The position numbers were made by a program, and so were the translations under genes. Below, one piece after another: positions 35,506 through 43,637 of a DNA stretch of 64,000 bases. Under the pieces are notes generated by a model, which ran no database searches, had not been told where the DNA came from, and saw nothing but the letters and a program-made list of their open reading frames with translations. Numbering within the stretch: position 1 is the first letter of the stretch; every line of letters begins with the position of its first letter. The DNA comes from Hyunsoonleella flava (GTDB lineage: Bacteria > Bacteroidota > Bacteroidia > Flavobacteriales > Flavobacteriaceae): contig NZ_SIRT01000003.1 in the NCBI RefSeq assembly GCF_004310325.1, forward strand, positions 62,001 to 126,000, read 5' to 3'.

Positions 35506-35635
35506 CTTTCAATTTAAAATAAACCGTTGGATTTAATTCAATAAAAATCAGCATTTTAAAAAGAATATTTAAAAAATGTTGGTAAGTTTCGGTTTTTTTT
35601 AGATTTTTGAAGTAATCAATATTTAACAAAGTATA

Positions 35636-36025
35636 ATGAACAATAACGGTATGATGGAGAAAGAGGAAATTTTTTCTAAAGTATTAAGAGCAGGAAGACG
35701 CACCTATTTTTTTGATGTTAGAGCTACAAAAGCTGAAGATTATTACTTAACAATTACTGAGAGTAAAAAATTTACGAATGATGACGGGTCGTACCATTAC
35801 AAAAAGCACAAAATCTATATTTATAAGGAAGATTTCTCTGAGTTCAAGGAAATTCTAGCTGAAATGACTGATTTCATTATTAGAGAAAAAGGAAATGAAG
35901 TGATTAGTGAGCGTCATCAAAAAGACTTCAAAAAAGACTATGAAAAACCGACTGTTGAAAGTAGCGCAACAGAAGAAACAAAATCTACCGACAATTTTAC
36001 TGATATAGATTTTGACGATATTTAA
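35636..36025 (+). CDS. DUF3276 PUR-family nucleic-acid-binding protein
   Basis: A 129-residue protein with the PUR repeat-like core: FSKVLRAGRRTYFFDVRATKAEDYYLTITESKK (given by its ends, FSKVLRAGRRTYF and YYLTITESKK). HKIYIYKEDFSEFKEIL follows, then an acidic C-terminal tail (DNFTDIDFDDI). Bacterial PUR proteins (DUF3276, e.g. the Borrelia BpuR group) bind single-stranded DNA or RNA. The true start may be the Met at residue 6 or 7. A terminator follows directly. Confidence 0.82.
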   Translation: MNNNGMMEKEEIFSKVLRAGRRTYFFDVRATKAEDYYLTITESKKFTNDDGSYHYKKHKIYIYKEDFSEFKEILAEMTDFIIREKGNEVISERHQKDFKKDYEKPTVESSATEETKSTDNFTDIDFDDI

Positions 36026-36050
36026 GCTTTAACAAAGATTTATCATAATG

Positions 36051-36079
36051 AAACCGCCATTACTCATGGCGGTTTTTTT
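36051..36079 (+). terminator. Terminator after the PUR-family gene
   Basis: ACCGCCA (36053-36059) and TGGCGGT (36067-36073) form a seven-pair stem extended by A-T pairs, followed by seven Ts. Its presence shows that the M14 gene must start downstream of it, not at the in-frame ATG at 36048. Confidence 0.88.
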
Positions 36080-36104
36080 ATATTTATACGTCAAAAAATC
36101 TCTT

Positions 36105-38618
36105 ATGAAGAAGCTATTACTAGTTTGTTTTGTGATGTTTGCGTTGACTCTAACATCCCAAAACACGCCCGACTTATCGTATTACTTACCACAAAACGTT
36201 GCCTATAACAAAAATATACCAACACCTGAAAGCGTTGTTGGTCACCAAGTAGGAGAATGGCATATTACGCACGACAAATTGGTGCAATATATGTATGCTT
36301 TAGCAGATGCTTCAGATAGAATCACTATAGAGAATAGAGGTAAAACTTTTGAAGCCAGACCACTATTACTACTTACTATAAGTTCGCCTAAAAATCTCGC
36401 AAACATTGAAACTATTAGAACAAAACACATTGAAGCGACTAATAGCGATACATCGGTTGATAATAGCAAAAACCCAATCGTGGTGTACCAAGGCTACTCC
36501 ATACATGGAAATGAACCTAGTGGCTCCAATGCGGCTTTATTAGTGGCATACTATTTGGCTGCTGCAGAAGGAAACGAGATAGATAATCTACTGGATAATA
36601 CGGTGATTCTTTTTGATCCTTCATATAATCCGGACGGATTACAACGTTTTGCATATTGGGTGAATACTAACAAGAGCATTAATCTTAATCCAGACCCAAA
36701 CGACAGAGAGTATAGTGAGGTTTGGCCGGGAGGAAGAACCAACCACTATTGGTTTGACATGAACAGAGATTGGCTACCTGTACAATTACCAGAGTCTAGA
36801 GTTAGAATTAAAACCTTCCACAAGTGGCTGCCTAATATTTTAACCGACCATCATGAAATGGGTACGTATTCTACTTTCTTTTTTCAACCTGGTATCCCTT
36901 CAAGAACACACCCCTTAACCCCAAAACTGAATCAAGAATTAACTGCTAAAATTGGTAATTATCATGCAAAAGCCCTAGATAAAATAGGCTCCTTATACTT
37001 TACTGAAGAGAGCTATGATGATTTCTACTATGGTAAAGGCTCTACGTTTCCTGACATCAATGGCAGTATTGGTATTTTATTTGAGCAAGCCAGTTCCAGA
37101 GGTCATATTCAAGAAAGCGACAACGGAATTTTAACCTTTCCATTTACAATACGAAACCAGTTTACCACAAGTTTATCCACTTTAGAGGCTGCCGTTGAAA
37201 TGCGAGAAGACATCTTAACATATCAACAAAACTTCTATAAAAATGCCAGAAGCGAGAGTGCCAAAGACAAAGGAAAAGCCATTGTGTTTGGAGATGAAAA
37301 AGATGCTGCTAAAACGTTTCATTTGGCTGAAATTCTTAATCGTCACAACATAAGAATTCATGAGATAGACAATGACTTTAAAGCCAATGGAAAAACCTTT
37401 AAAAGAGGGTACAGCTTTATTGTTCCCAAAAACCAAAAGAACAGCAGGTTGATTAATGCCATGTTTGAAAAACGAACGTCGTTTCGAGATAGCTTGTTCT
37501 ATGACATTTCAGCATGGACGTTCCCGTTAGCTTTTAATTTAGACTACGCCAATAATGTTGCTACCTCAAACCTTGGAAATGAAGTTAAAGACTTAAAATT
37601 GAAGGACGGTGCGGTAACATCTAAAAGTAATTATGCATACCTGATGGAATGGCATGAGTACTATTCACCAAAGTTCCTTAATGAAGTTTTATCAAAAGGA
37701 ACCAGGGTAAAAGTAGCTTTAAAACAATTTAGCATAAATGGCATAGACTACGATTACGGCACTATTTTGATACCTGTTCAAAATCAAAAATTAAAGGCTG
37801 ATGAACTGCATAGTTTTCTCCAAAAAGTAGCAAAAGAAAGTCATGTAACTGTTAATTCAGTTAGCACAGGATTAACACAAGGTATAGATTTAGGCAGCCG
37901 AAATTTTAAAACTCTCGAAAAACCAGAAATTGCCCTTATTGTAGGTTCTGGAATTTCATCTTATGACGCTGGAGAAATTTGGCATTTGCTTGACACACGT
38001 TATGATGTAACCGTAACCAAACTAGATACAAAAAGTATTAGAAGAGCTAATTTAGATAGATACAATACGATTATCATTCCTAATTTAAGCAGATTGGGCG
38101 ATGCTGAAACAAAAAAATTAAAGGAATGGACTAAAAATGGAGGTACCATTATCGGGTATAGAAATACCGTGAAATGGCTTGAAAAACAAGAGTTTATAAA
38201 AGCCAAATTTGAAAAAATTGATATCCCAGCCAAAACTATAACTTTTGAAGATGTAAGTAGTTTTAAGGGTGCACAGCGTATTGGTGGCGCCATTTTTGAA
38301 ACAAAAATAGACCGTTCGCATCCCATAAATTTTGGTTACAAAAATGACAGACTTCCCATGTTTAGGAATACAACAATTTTTATGAAAGCAGATTCCCTTA
38401 GTTATAACAATCCAATTCAGTATGCTAAATCACCGCTTTTAAGTGGTTATATATCAAAACCTAATTTAGATGTATTGTCAGGAAGTGTTCCCTTAAAAAT
38501 ACAAAAATCTGGTAATGGGAAAGTTGTGGCATTTACTGATAATACCAACTTTAGAGCGTTTTGGTATGGTACAAATAAGCTTTTAATGAACGCTATATTT
38601 TTTAGGGATGAGCTTTAA
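36105..38618 (+). CDS. Secreted M14 family zinc carboxypeptidase
   Basis: The product has 837 residues from the ATG at 36105, which gives a proper signal peptide (MKKLLLVCFVMFALTLTSQ). The M14 domain covers about residues 60-380. Zinc ligands are in GYSIHGNEPSG (His and Glu) and the later LTDHHEMGTYS. Substrate-binding residues appear in SYNPDGLQRF and MNRDWLP, and a Glu is in LFEQASSRG. The remaining half has a class I glutamine-amidotransferase-like Rossmann domain (about 610-720, IALIVGSGISSYDAGE and IIIPNLSRLGDAET). Such large M14 proteins are common in Bacteroidota. No T9SS signal is seen, so it is probably periplasmic. Its end overlaps csaA by 3 bases. Confidence 0.9.
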   Translation: MKKLLLVCFVMFALTLTSQNTPDLSYYLPQNVAYNKNIPTPESVVGHQVGEWHITHDKLVQYMYALADASDRITIENRGKTFEARPLLLLTISSPKNLANIETIRTKHIEATNSDTSVDNSKNPIVVYQGYSIHGNEPSGSNAALLVAYYLAAAEGNEIDNLLDNTVILFDPSYNPDGLQRFAYWVNTNKSINLNPDPNDREYSEVWPGGRTNHYWFDMNRDWLPVQLPESRVRIKTFHKWLPNILTDHHEMGTYSTFFFQPGIPSRTHPLTPKLNQELTAKIGNYHAKALDKIGSLYFTEESYDDFYYGKGSTFPDINGSIGILFEQASSRGHIQESDNGILTFPFTIRNQFTTSLSTLEAAVEMREDILTYQQNFYKNARSESAKDKGKAIVFGDEKDAAKTFHLAEILNRHNIRIHEIDNDFKANGKTFKRGYSFIVPKNQKNSRLINAMFEKRTSFRDSLFYDISAWTFPLAFNLDYANNVATSNLGNEVKDLKLKDGAVTSKSNYAYLMEWHEYYSPKFLNEVLSKGTRVKVALKQFSINGIDYDYGTILIPVQNQKLKADELHSFLQKVAKESHVTVNSVSTGLTQGIDLGSRNFKTLEKPEIALIVGSGISSYDAGEIWHLLDTRYDVTVTKLDTKSIRRANLDRYNTIIIPNLSRLGDAETKKLKEWTKNGGTIIGYRNTVKWLEKQEFIKAKFEKIDIPAKTITFEDVSSFKGAQRIGGAIFETKIDRSHPINFGYKNDRLPMFRNTTIFMKADSLSYNNPIQYAKSPLLSGYISKPNLDVLSGSVPLKIQKSGNGKVVAFTDNTNFRAFWYGTNKLLMNAIFFRDEL

Positions 38619-38950
38619 GAAACAGTGCTACCGTTTTTTACCTTAGTTTCTGGGTTCAACAAAATAACGTCTTTACCGTTAACAGCGCCCAAAACCAAAC
38701 ACTCGCTCATAAATTTGGCGATTTGTTTGTTTGGGAAATTCACAACTGCAACAATTTGCCTGTTAAGTAAATCGTCTTTGGTGTACAGGGTTGTTATTTG
38801 TGCAGAAGACTTCTTGATACCCAAATCTCCAAAATCAATAGTTAATTGATATGCTGGATTTCTGGCTTCAGGAAAATCATTTACTTCAATAATAGTTCCT
38901 ACTCTTAAATCAACTTTGGTAAAATCTTCAAAAGATATTGTATCGCTCAT
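38615..38950 (-). CDS. csaA: tRNA-binding domain protein CsaA
   Basis: A 111-residue OB-fold protein of the CsaA/tRNA-binding group. The motifs are FTKVDLRVGTIIEVNDFP, NPAYQLTIDFGDLGIKKSSAQIT, and VNFPNKQIAKFMSECLVLG. CsaA has been described as a chaperone-like factor in Bacillus and is related to the C-terminal domain of MetG. A probable TATTTTTG box lies 5 bases before the start, suggesting a leaderless or nearly leaderless mRNA. It is convergent with the M14 gene. Confidence 0.92.
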   Translation of the reverse strand: MSDTISFEDFTKVDLRVGTIIEVNDFPEARNPAYQLTIDFGDLGIKKSSAQITTLYTKDDLLNRQIVAVVNFPNKQIAKFMSECLVLGAVNGKDVILLNPETKVKNGSTVS

Positions 38951-38996
38951 TTTTCAAAAATATAAATAATTCCGACATTTGAAGAAACAAAACGTT

Positions 38997-39554
38997 ATGG
39001 CAAGAACTCCATCAAATATGCTTCCGTTAGGAACTAAAGCTCCAGATTTCTCACTTTTAGATACTGTTTCTAATTCCGTTTTAAGTTTAAACGCACTTAA
39101 GGGCGAAAGAGGCATGGTTATTCTATTTATTTGCAACCACTGCCCTTTTGTAATACATGTGAATTCAGAATTGGTCGCTATTGCAAATGAATACAAATCT
39201 AAAGGCATTAATGTTATTGCGATTTCTAGTAATGATGTCGAAAATTACCCTCAGGATAGTCCTGAGAAAATGAAAGTTCATGCACAAACAGAAGGTTATC
39301 CATTTCCCTATTTATACGATGAAACGCAGGATGTTGCTAAAGCTTACGATGCAGCATGCACGCCTGATTTTTATGTATTTGATGATAATTTAGAGTTAGT
39401 ATATCGCGGACAATTGGATGATTCCAGACCTGGAAATGATATTCCTCTCACAGGAAAAGATTTAAGGCATGCCTTAGATTGTTTAATTGAAAACAAAGAA
39501 AACACGGCAAATCAAAAACCAAGTATCGGTTGTAATATTAAATGGAAAGTTTAA
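38997..39554 (+). CDS. Thioredoxin-like redoxin (AhpC/TSA type)
   Basis: A 185-residue cytoplasmic thioredoxin-fold protein from the ATG at 38997 (MARTPSNMLPLG). An upstream TTG adds only six residues. The core has APDFSLLDT, MVILFICNHCPFVIHV with a CxxC redox pair (Cys-Asn-His-Cys), NVIAISSNDVENYP, FPYLYDETQDVAKAY and the cis-Pro region ACTPDFYVFD. It belongs to the thioredoxin-family group often called alkyl hydroperoxide reductase-like. Its last 17 bases overlap the end of the convergent acetyltransferase gene. Confidence 0.88.
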   Translation: MARTPSNMLPLGTKAPDFSLLDTVSNSVLSLNALKGERGMVILFICNHCPFVIHVNSELVAIANEYKSKGINVIAISSNDVENYPQDSPEKMKVHAQTEGYPFPYLYDETQDVAKAYDAACTPDFYVFDDNLELVYRGQLDDSRPGNDIPLTGKDLRHALDCLIENKENTANQKPSIGCNIKWKV

Positions 39555-40026
39555 GTTGGTAGATACCTACATCGTGCCACTTGCCAAATTTTAAGCCTAC
39601 TTCTTTTAAAAGTGCTACTTCTTTAAATCCAAACTTCTCATGAAGTTTAACGCTAGCATCATTTGGGATCGTTAAAACACCCAATACTGTATGTGCGTCT
39701 GTAAACTTCAATTTGTCTAGTAGCTCCTTATAAAGTTTTGTCCCTATCTGCTGTCCATGTGCATCGTGTTTTACATATACCGTAGATTCAACCGTAAAAT
39801 TGTATGCTGGTTTCGGTCTAAACCTACTGGCGTATGCAAATCCTAAAATCTCATTGCCCTCTTCAAAAACCAAAAATGGATATTCAGAATCTATACGATT
39901 CACTTTTGCCTGAAATGTGTCAAATGTTAAAGGTTCAATATCAAAAGTAGAGACCGTATTGGTTACATAATAATTGTATATATCCAACAATGCTTTGATA
40001 TCCTCTTTAGTAAAACGTCTTATCAT
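39538..40026 (-). CDS. GNAT N-acetyltransferase, phosphinothricin-acetyltransferase-like
   Basis: A 162-residue GNAT-fold enzyme. The features are IRRFTKEDIKALLDIYNYYV, with the NYYVTNTVSTFD element of the Pat/MnaT group. The body has PFLVFEEGNEILGFAYASRFR and the acetyl-CoA loop HDAHGQQIGTKLYKELL. The end has VLGVLTIPNDASVKLHEKFGF and KEVGLKFGKWHDVGIYQLKL. The group acetylates small amines such as methionine sulfone or phosphinothricin. It follows the DinB-like gene by one base on the same strand, so both are likely co-transcribed. Confidence 0.88.
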   Translation of the reverse strand: MIRRFTKEDIKALLDIYNYYVTNTVSTFDIEPLTFDTFQAKVNRIDSEYPFLVFEEGNEILGFAYASRFRPKPAYNFTVESTVYVKHDAHGQQIGTKLYKELLDKLKFTDAHTVLGVLTIPNDASVKLHEKFGFKEVALLKEVGLKFGKWHDVGIYQLKLSI

Positions 40027-40027
40027 T

Positions 40028-40573
40028 TTAAAGCCACCCTTTTTGCTTCATTACGTTTTCAATATGTGCATAATGATGGTTGCTATGCCACGCGTAATTG
40101 CCAATGTTATAATCTAGTGGCACTTCGCTATTGGTTTCGGGATGTCTAAAGCTTTTTTTCAAATCGTCTTTTGACAAACCTTTTAACAGATACACCAATT
40201 TATAGTGAATAGCTTTTAAATGCTCAAGAGACATCTGTATTGGCGCTGTTCTGCTATCGAACAATTCTGCCCAATCTGCCTCATTATAAGCTTTTATCAA
40301 AGGTTTATCCTCAGTAAGTGCCCATTTGAATCGTGTGTAACTATGATGATGACTGTCAGAAACATGATGCACTGTTTGCCTTATAGTCCAACCGTCTGGT
40401 CTGTATGGCGTATCAAGTTGTTCCTTATTTAAATGCTTTACCAAAGCCTCAAACCGAATAGGGAAGGTTTCTAAAATAGCAATCCATTCATTAATATGAG
40501 CTTGGGTAATTAGTTCAGGACATTGAAATTGCCCTATTGGATATTTTAGTTTTTCAAGTTTTTCAGCGTCCAC
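40028..40573 (-). CDS. YfiT/BstA-type DinB-fold metal-dependent protein
   Basis: A 181-residue four-helix DinB-fold protein. YPIGQFQCP and PYRPDGWTIRQTVHHVSDSHHHS, then NYAWHSNHHYAHI near the end, hold the three metal-binding histidines. It is closest to YfiT of Bacillus, whose relatives include the bacillithiol S-transferase BstA. Whether this organism makes bacillithiol cannot be seen here. It precedes the acetyltransferase gene on the same strand. Confidence 0.88.
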   Translation of the reverse strand: MDAEKLEKLKYPIGQFQCPELITQAHINEWIAILETFPIRFEALVKHLNKEQLDTPYRPDGWTIRQTVHHVSDSHHHSYTRFKWALTEDKPLIKAYNEADWAELFDSRTAPIQMSLEHLKAIHYKLVYLLKGLSKDDLKKSFRHPETNSEVPLDYNIGNYAWHSNHHYAHIENVMKQKGWL

Positions 40574-40619
40574 AATAATAGATTTATATATGTGGTTCTA
40601 AAATAAGTATTAATTATGA

Positions 40620-41042
40620 TTATGCGACCTCGTCAAGCTCTTTTTTAACCCAATTAATTGCCTCGTATAAAGACATAAAATGCTTTATTTTATTGTTGAA
40701 GAATAAATTCTCTACCATCAAATTCATCTTGTTCATCGGGTTATTGGAAACCACACAATAGGCTTTCATACTATAGTCGCTTTTGAAGAACTTTAACCAG
40801 TCAACCGCCTTTACCGAGTACGAATTTATACGGTTGGAAATGTAAACCACATCCTTTCCATCTGTACCTAGATAATATGCCACATCTTGCACAAAATGTC
40901 TTGCGTGTTCCATCCAGCTTACAACAACACCTTGTTTTATTTCTGCAACAACAAAACCTTTAAATATGAAAACATCTCCAAAAGGATAATTGAGTTCTTT
41001 GAGAACTTCGGAGTAAAAATGAGTTTGTTTTACGCTTTCCAC
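40620..41042 (-). CDS. Conserved hypothetical protein (SpoIIAA/STAS-like)
   Basis: A 140-residue soluble protein with alternating strands and helices. FGDVFIFKGFVVAEIKQG, then ARHFVQDVAYYLGTDGKDVVYISNRINSYSV (ends quoted as ARHFVQDV and VVYISNRINSYSV) and KAYCVVSNN, ending in an acidic helix. The pattern resembles the SpoIIAA-like fold, but no phosphorylatable Ser motif is evident. No function can be assigned. It has its own upstream region beyond the terminator at 41126-41156. Confidence 0.6.
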   Translation of the reverse strand: MESVKQTHFYSEVLKELNYPFGDVFIFKGFVVAEIKQGVVVSWMEHARHFVQDVAYYLGTDGKDVVYISNRINSYSVKAVDWLKFFKSDYSMKAYCVVSNNPMNKMNLMVENLFFNNKIKHFMSLYEAINWVKKELDEVA

Positions 41043-41125
41043 GGTGCAAAATTACATAGACAAAATAAGTTGCTTAAAAAAACTCGATAAATCTATTAAT
41101 TTAACGTCAGACTGCTATTATTCGC

Positions 41126-41156
41126 AAAAAAGGCGCTCATTTAAAGCGCCCTTTTG
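41126..41156 (-). terminator. Terminator downstream of the cyclophilin-FKBP gene
   Basis: GGCGCT (41132-41137) and AGCGCC (41145-41150) pair around a seven-base loop. On the minus strand a run of six Ts follows (41131 to 41126). It lies 94 bases beyond the stop of the PPIase gene. Confidence 0.85.
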
Positions 41157-41249
41157 ATAATTTATAAATAATCCGTTGGCTTTTTTACAAAAGCTTTGAT
41201 TTTGAAGATAACAAGCAATGCACAAACTTGTATAAAAGCTGTGCCTCGC

Positions 41250-42182
41250 TTATTTCACATTCATCAATTCTACATCAAAAATTAAATTTGCATCTGGAGG
41301 AATTACGCCACCAGCGCCGCGACTTCCGTAGGCTAAATGACTTGGAATTACCAAACGTGCTTTATCACCAACATTCAGTAAGCCAATACCTTCATCCCAA
41401 CCCGGAATTACTTGACCAACACCTAATGGAAAATCTATTGGTTGGTTTCTCTTATATGAAGAATCGAAAACCGTACCGTCCATTAACTGGCCCTTATAAT
41501 GTACAGAAACTGTTTTACCCTTTTCTGCCTTTACACCATCACCTTTTTGAATAATTTGGTAGCGCAAACCACTATCTGTTTTTTCAAATCCCGCAGCCAC
41601 TTTTTCTAGCTCTGCTTCTTGTTTTGCTTTTTCTTCGGCTAATCTTTTTTCTCTTGAGCCTTCAAAAGTTCTAAACGCTTCAATCGCATTAAATGCCTCT
41701 GCGTCTGCCCCTTCCCTTATAATTTCTACGCTCTCAATTTCGTCACCCTGTGCAATAGCATCCACAACCTCTTGCCCATGTTCTACTTTACCAAAAACTG
41801 TATGATTATTATCCAACCATGGTGTTTCTACATGAGTAATAAAAAACTGACTCCCGTTAGTACCAGGGCCAGCATTTGCCATAGATAAAACACCTGGACC
41901 GTCATGTTTTAAATCTGGGTGAAATTCATCATCAAACTGATAACCAGGGTTTCCAGCACCTGTTCCGTTTGGACAGCCACCTTGAATCATAAAATCAGGA
42001 ATTACCCTATGAAATTTTAAGCCATCATAATATGGTGTACCTTGAGGTTTTACCGAATTTTCTAGATTACCCTCTGCCAAAGCCACGAAGTTACCCACGG
42101 TTCCTGGCGTCTTTTTATATTCTAAAGCTACTAATATTTCGCCTTTTGAAGTATTGAATTTTGCGTATAATCCGTCTTGCAT
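41250..42182 (-). CDS. Cytoplasmic PPIase with cyclophilin and FKBP domains
   Basis: The 310-residue protein has no signal peptide. The cyclophilin domain (about 1-150) shows [37 protein letters not shown] and [14 protein letters not shown] helical linker rich in Glu, Lys and Ala (about 165-200) leads to the FKBP domain (about 205-310), with [38 protein letters not shown] and [17 protein letters not shown]. It has the same two-domain plan as the lipoprotein at 15486-16613, so the two may be cytoplasmic and periplasmic counterparts. The active-site residues of both domains look intact. Confidence 0.92.
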   Translation of the reverse strand: MQDGLYAKFNTSKGEILVALEYKKTPGTVGNFVALAEGNLENSVKPQGTPYYDGLKFHRVIPDFMIQGGCPNGTGAGNPGYQFDDEFHPDLKHDGPGVLSMANAGPGTNGSQFFITHVETPWLDNNHTVFGKVEHGQEVVDAIAQGDEIESVEIIREGADAEAFNAIEAFRTFEGSREKRLAEEKAKQEAELEKVAAGFEKTDSGLRYQIIQKGDGVKAEKGKTVSVHYKGQLMDGTVFDSSYKRNQPIDFPLGVGQVIPGWDEGIGLLNVGDKARLVIPSHLAYGSRGAGGVIPPDANLIFDVELMNVK

Positions 42183-42420
42183 TGTTCTGTTTTTTAATGA
42201 GGTGCAAATATAGGACGAATTTTAAACTTAAACCGAAGGATTTTGCGTTTTTGTAATGTGTATCATAGTAAAAACAAGAGTGTTTATATGAGCGATGACA
42301 CTTTACTTTAAACTGCAAGAAAATTTAACTAACTTCGTTTGTTATGAGATATAAGTCACTAAAAAGACGTATCTACACTAAATTTCGATGCATTATCGAA
42401 AATATTAATATGAATTGTCA

Positions 42421-42759
42421 ATGGGCGAAATATTTGGAGAAATATTTGCGAGATGGATTCTTGCTGGAATTTGGTTGGTATTAAATGCGATTTATGATTG
42501 GATTAAAGCATTGATTTTCGGAATTCCCAAAAAAGAGGTTGAACGGAAACGACTTGAGAAAAAATGGCTTTATAAAAAAGTTAGTCTTAAAGAAAAACTT
42601 AAAAACGGAATAGAAATTGGGACGATTGGAACTGTTATGGAGATTATTGATAGAAAAACTGCATTTGTAGAGTTTTATGATCAAAATGGAAAATTCATTG
42701 AAATTGATGGTGAATTAGCATTTAAAGTGGGGTTGAAAAATATTAAACTGAAAAGATAG
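42421..42759 (+). CDS. Hypothetical small membrane-associated protein
   Basis: The product has 112 residues from the ATG at 42421; a TTG two codons earlier is possible. An N-terminal hydrophobic stretch (FARWILAGIWLVLNAIYDW, about residues 9-27) is followed by a strongly basic region (KKEVERKRLEKKWLYKK). A beta-rich end resembles a small KOW/SH3-like domain (IGTIGTVMEIIDRKTAFVEF). I do not recognise the family. It stands alone on the plus strand between spacer stretches of 238 and 153 bases that hold no other clear feature. Confidence 0.55.
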   Translation: MGEIFGEIFARWILAGIWLVLNAIYDWIKALIFGIPKKEVERKRLEKKWLYKKVSLKEKLKNGIEIGTIGTVMEIIDRKTAFVEFYDQNGKFIEIDGELAFKVGLKNIKLKR

Positions 42760-42912
42760 CGTATTACAACAATTTATAATCGCAATTACTACCTGTTCGA
42801 ATCCGCTCGGAATTGCTAACCTCTGTGACAAACCTAAAATTAATTTATATTAAATCACTACTGAAGGTTATACTAGACCATTGTATGGTATTTAAGAAAA
42901 CGAAAACAGATT

Positions 42913-43374
42913 ATGATTAAAGGACTTTATGAAACTCACCTCTATGTTGAAAACTTAGAGAAATCAATTGAATTTTACTCTAAAGTTCTTGGTTTAAAAC
43001 AGTGTCGATTTGAATCAGAAAGGAGAGCTGCCTTTTTCTGGATTGGAAGTGACAAACAAGCAATGCTTGGCTTATGGGAAAAACCTAAAAAAGAAATTGA
43101 TTTAAGGCATTTTGCTTTTGAATGTGATCCCGAATGGGTAATAAATGAATCTATTGATTTTTTAAAATCTCATAACTTAAATTATTGGAATTTTCTGCAA
43201 GACGACAATGAAGAACCAATGGTTTTTTGTTGGGTGCCAGCAGTCTCAATATATTTTAGCGATCCAGATGGACATTATCTCGAATTCATAGGGATTTTAC
43301 CAGGAAAGACCAAAGGAGATAACGAAAAACGAGTTATAACCTATGAACAATGGCTCGAAATAAAGGATGAATAA
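42913..43374 (+). CDS. VOC-superfamily (glyoxalase-like) protein
   Basis: A 153-residue vicinal-oxygen-chelate protein. The N-terminal motif LYETHLYVENLEKSIEFYSKVLGL is quoted as THLYVENLEKSIEFYSKVLG. AAFFWIGSDKQAMLGLWE, LRHFAFECD and the C-terminal PDGHYLEFIGILPG hold the His and Glu positions used as metal ligands. It could be a dioxygenase, a glyoxalase or an antibiotic-binding protein. Nothing in the neighbourhood decides among these. Confidence 0.82.
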   Translation: MIKGLYETHLYVENLEKSIEFYSKVLGLKQCRFESERRAAFFWIGSDKQAMLGLWEKPKKEIDLRHFAFECDPEWVINESIDFLKSHNLNYWNFLQDDNEEPMVFCWVPAVSIYFSDPDGHYLEFIGILPGKTKGDNEKRVITYEQWLEIKDE

Positions 43375-43514
43375 AGATGCCATACCATAAAGAACTGAGG
43401 TAAAAACCAAGTTTTTCTAGGTTAATTTATCTGTAACTGACTGTTATAAGAGACCGATAAACAAACCTTTCCAAAAAGAAAATGTATTTCAACTTAAAAA
43501 TAAAGCTAACAAAC

Positions 43515-43610
43515 GAGCGCGTGTTAGGGATTGAATACTTTGGCTCCACTCAACACAGGCTCTATGTTTGCCCTCTTTCCCGATAGCTACTGGGAAAGGA
43601 ACATGTCTAC
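43515..43610. repeat. Degenerate extragenic repeat with hairpin
   Basis: The tract contains GCGTGTTAGGGATTGAA (about 43521-43537). Its reverse complement matches the end of the GC-rich element at 53537-53630 (TTCAATCCCTTACGC), with small changes. A hairpin follows, TTTCCCGATAGCTACTGGGAAA, at about 43578-43599. The spacer (43375-43637) has no gene; the few open frames here lack support. Confidence 0.45.
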
Positions 43611-43637
43611 CAGTAGGCGGGTACCCAAACTAAAAAA

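Noticed and set aside
36048-36104. Longer N-terminus of the M14 peptidase from the ATG at 36048
   Set aside because: It runs through a strong terminator hairpin (36051-36079). The ATG at 36105 gives a proper signal peptide.
42344-42484. 46-codon plus-strand frame starting MRYKSLKRRIYTK
   Set aside because: It overlaps the start of the better supported membrane-protein gene in another frame and has no recognisable pattern.
42790-42820. tRNA fragment suggested by the T-loop-like GTTCGAATCC
   Set aside because: No matching acceptor stem, anticodon arm or D arm could be found on either side, so the match is by chance.
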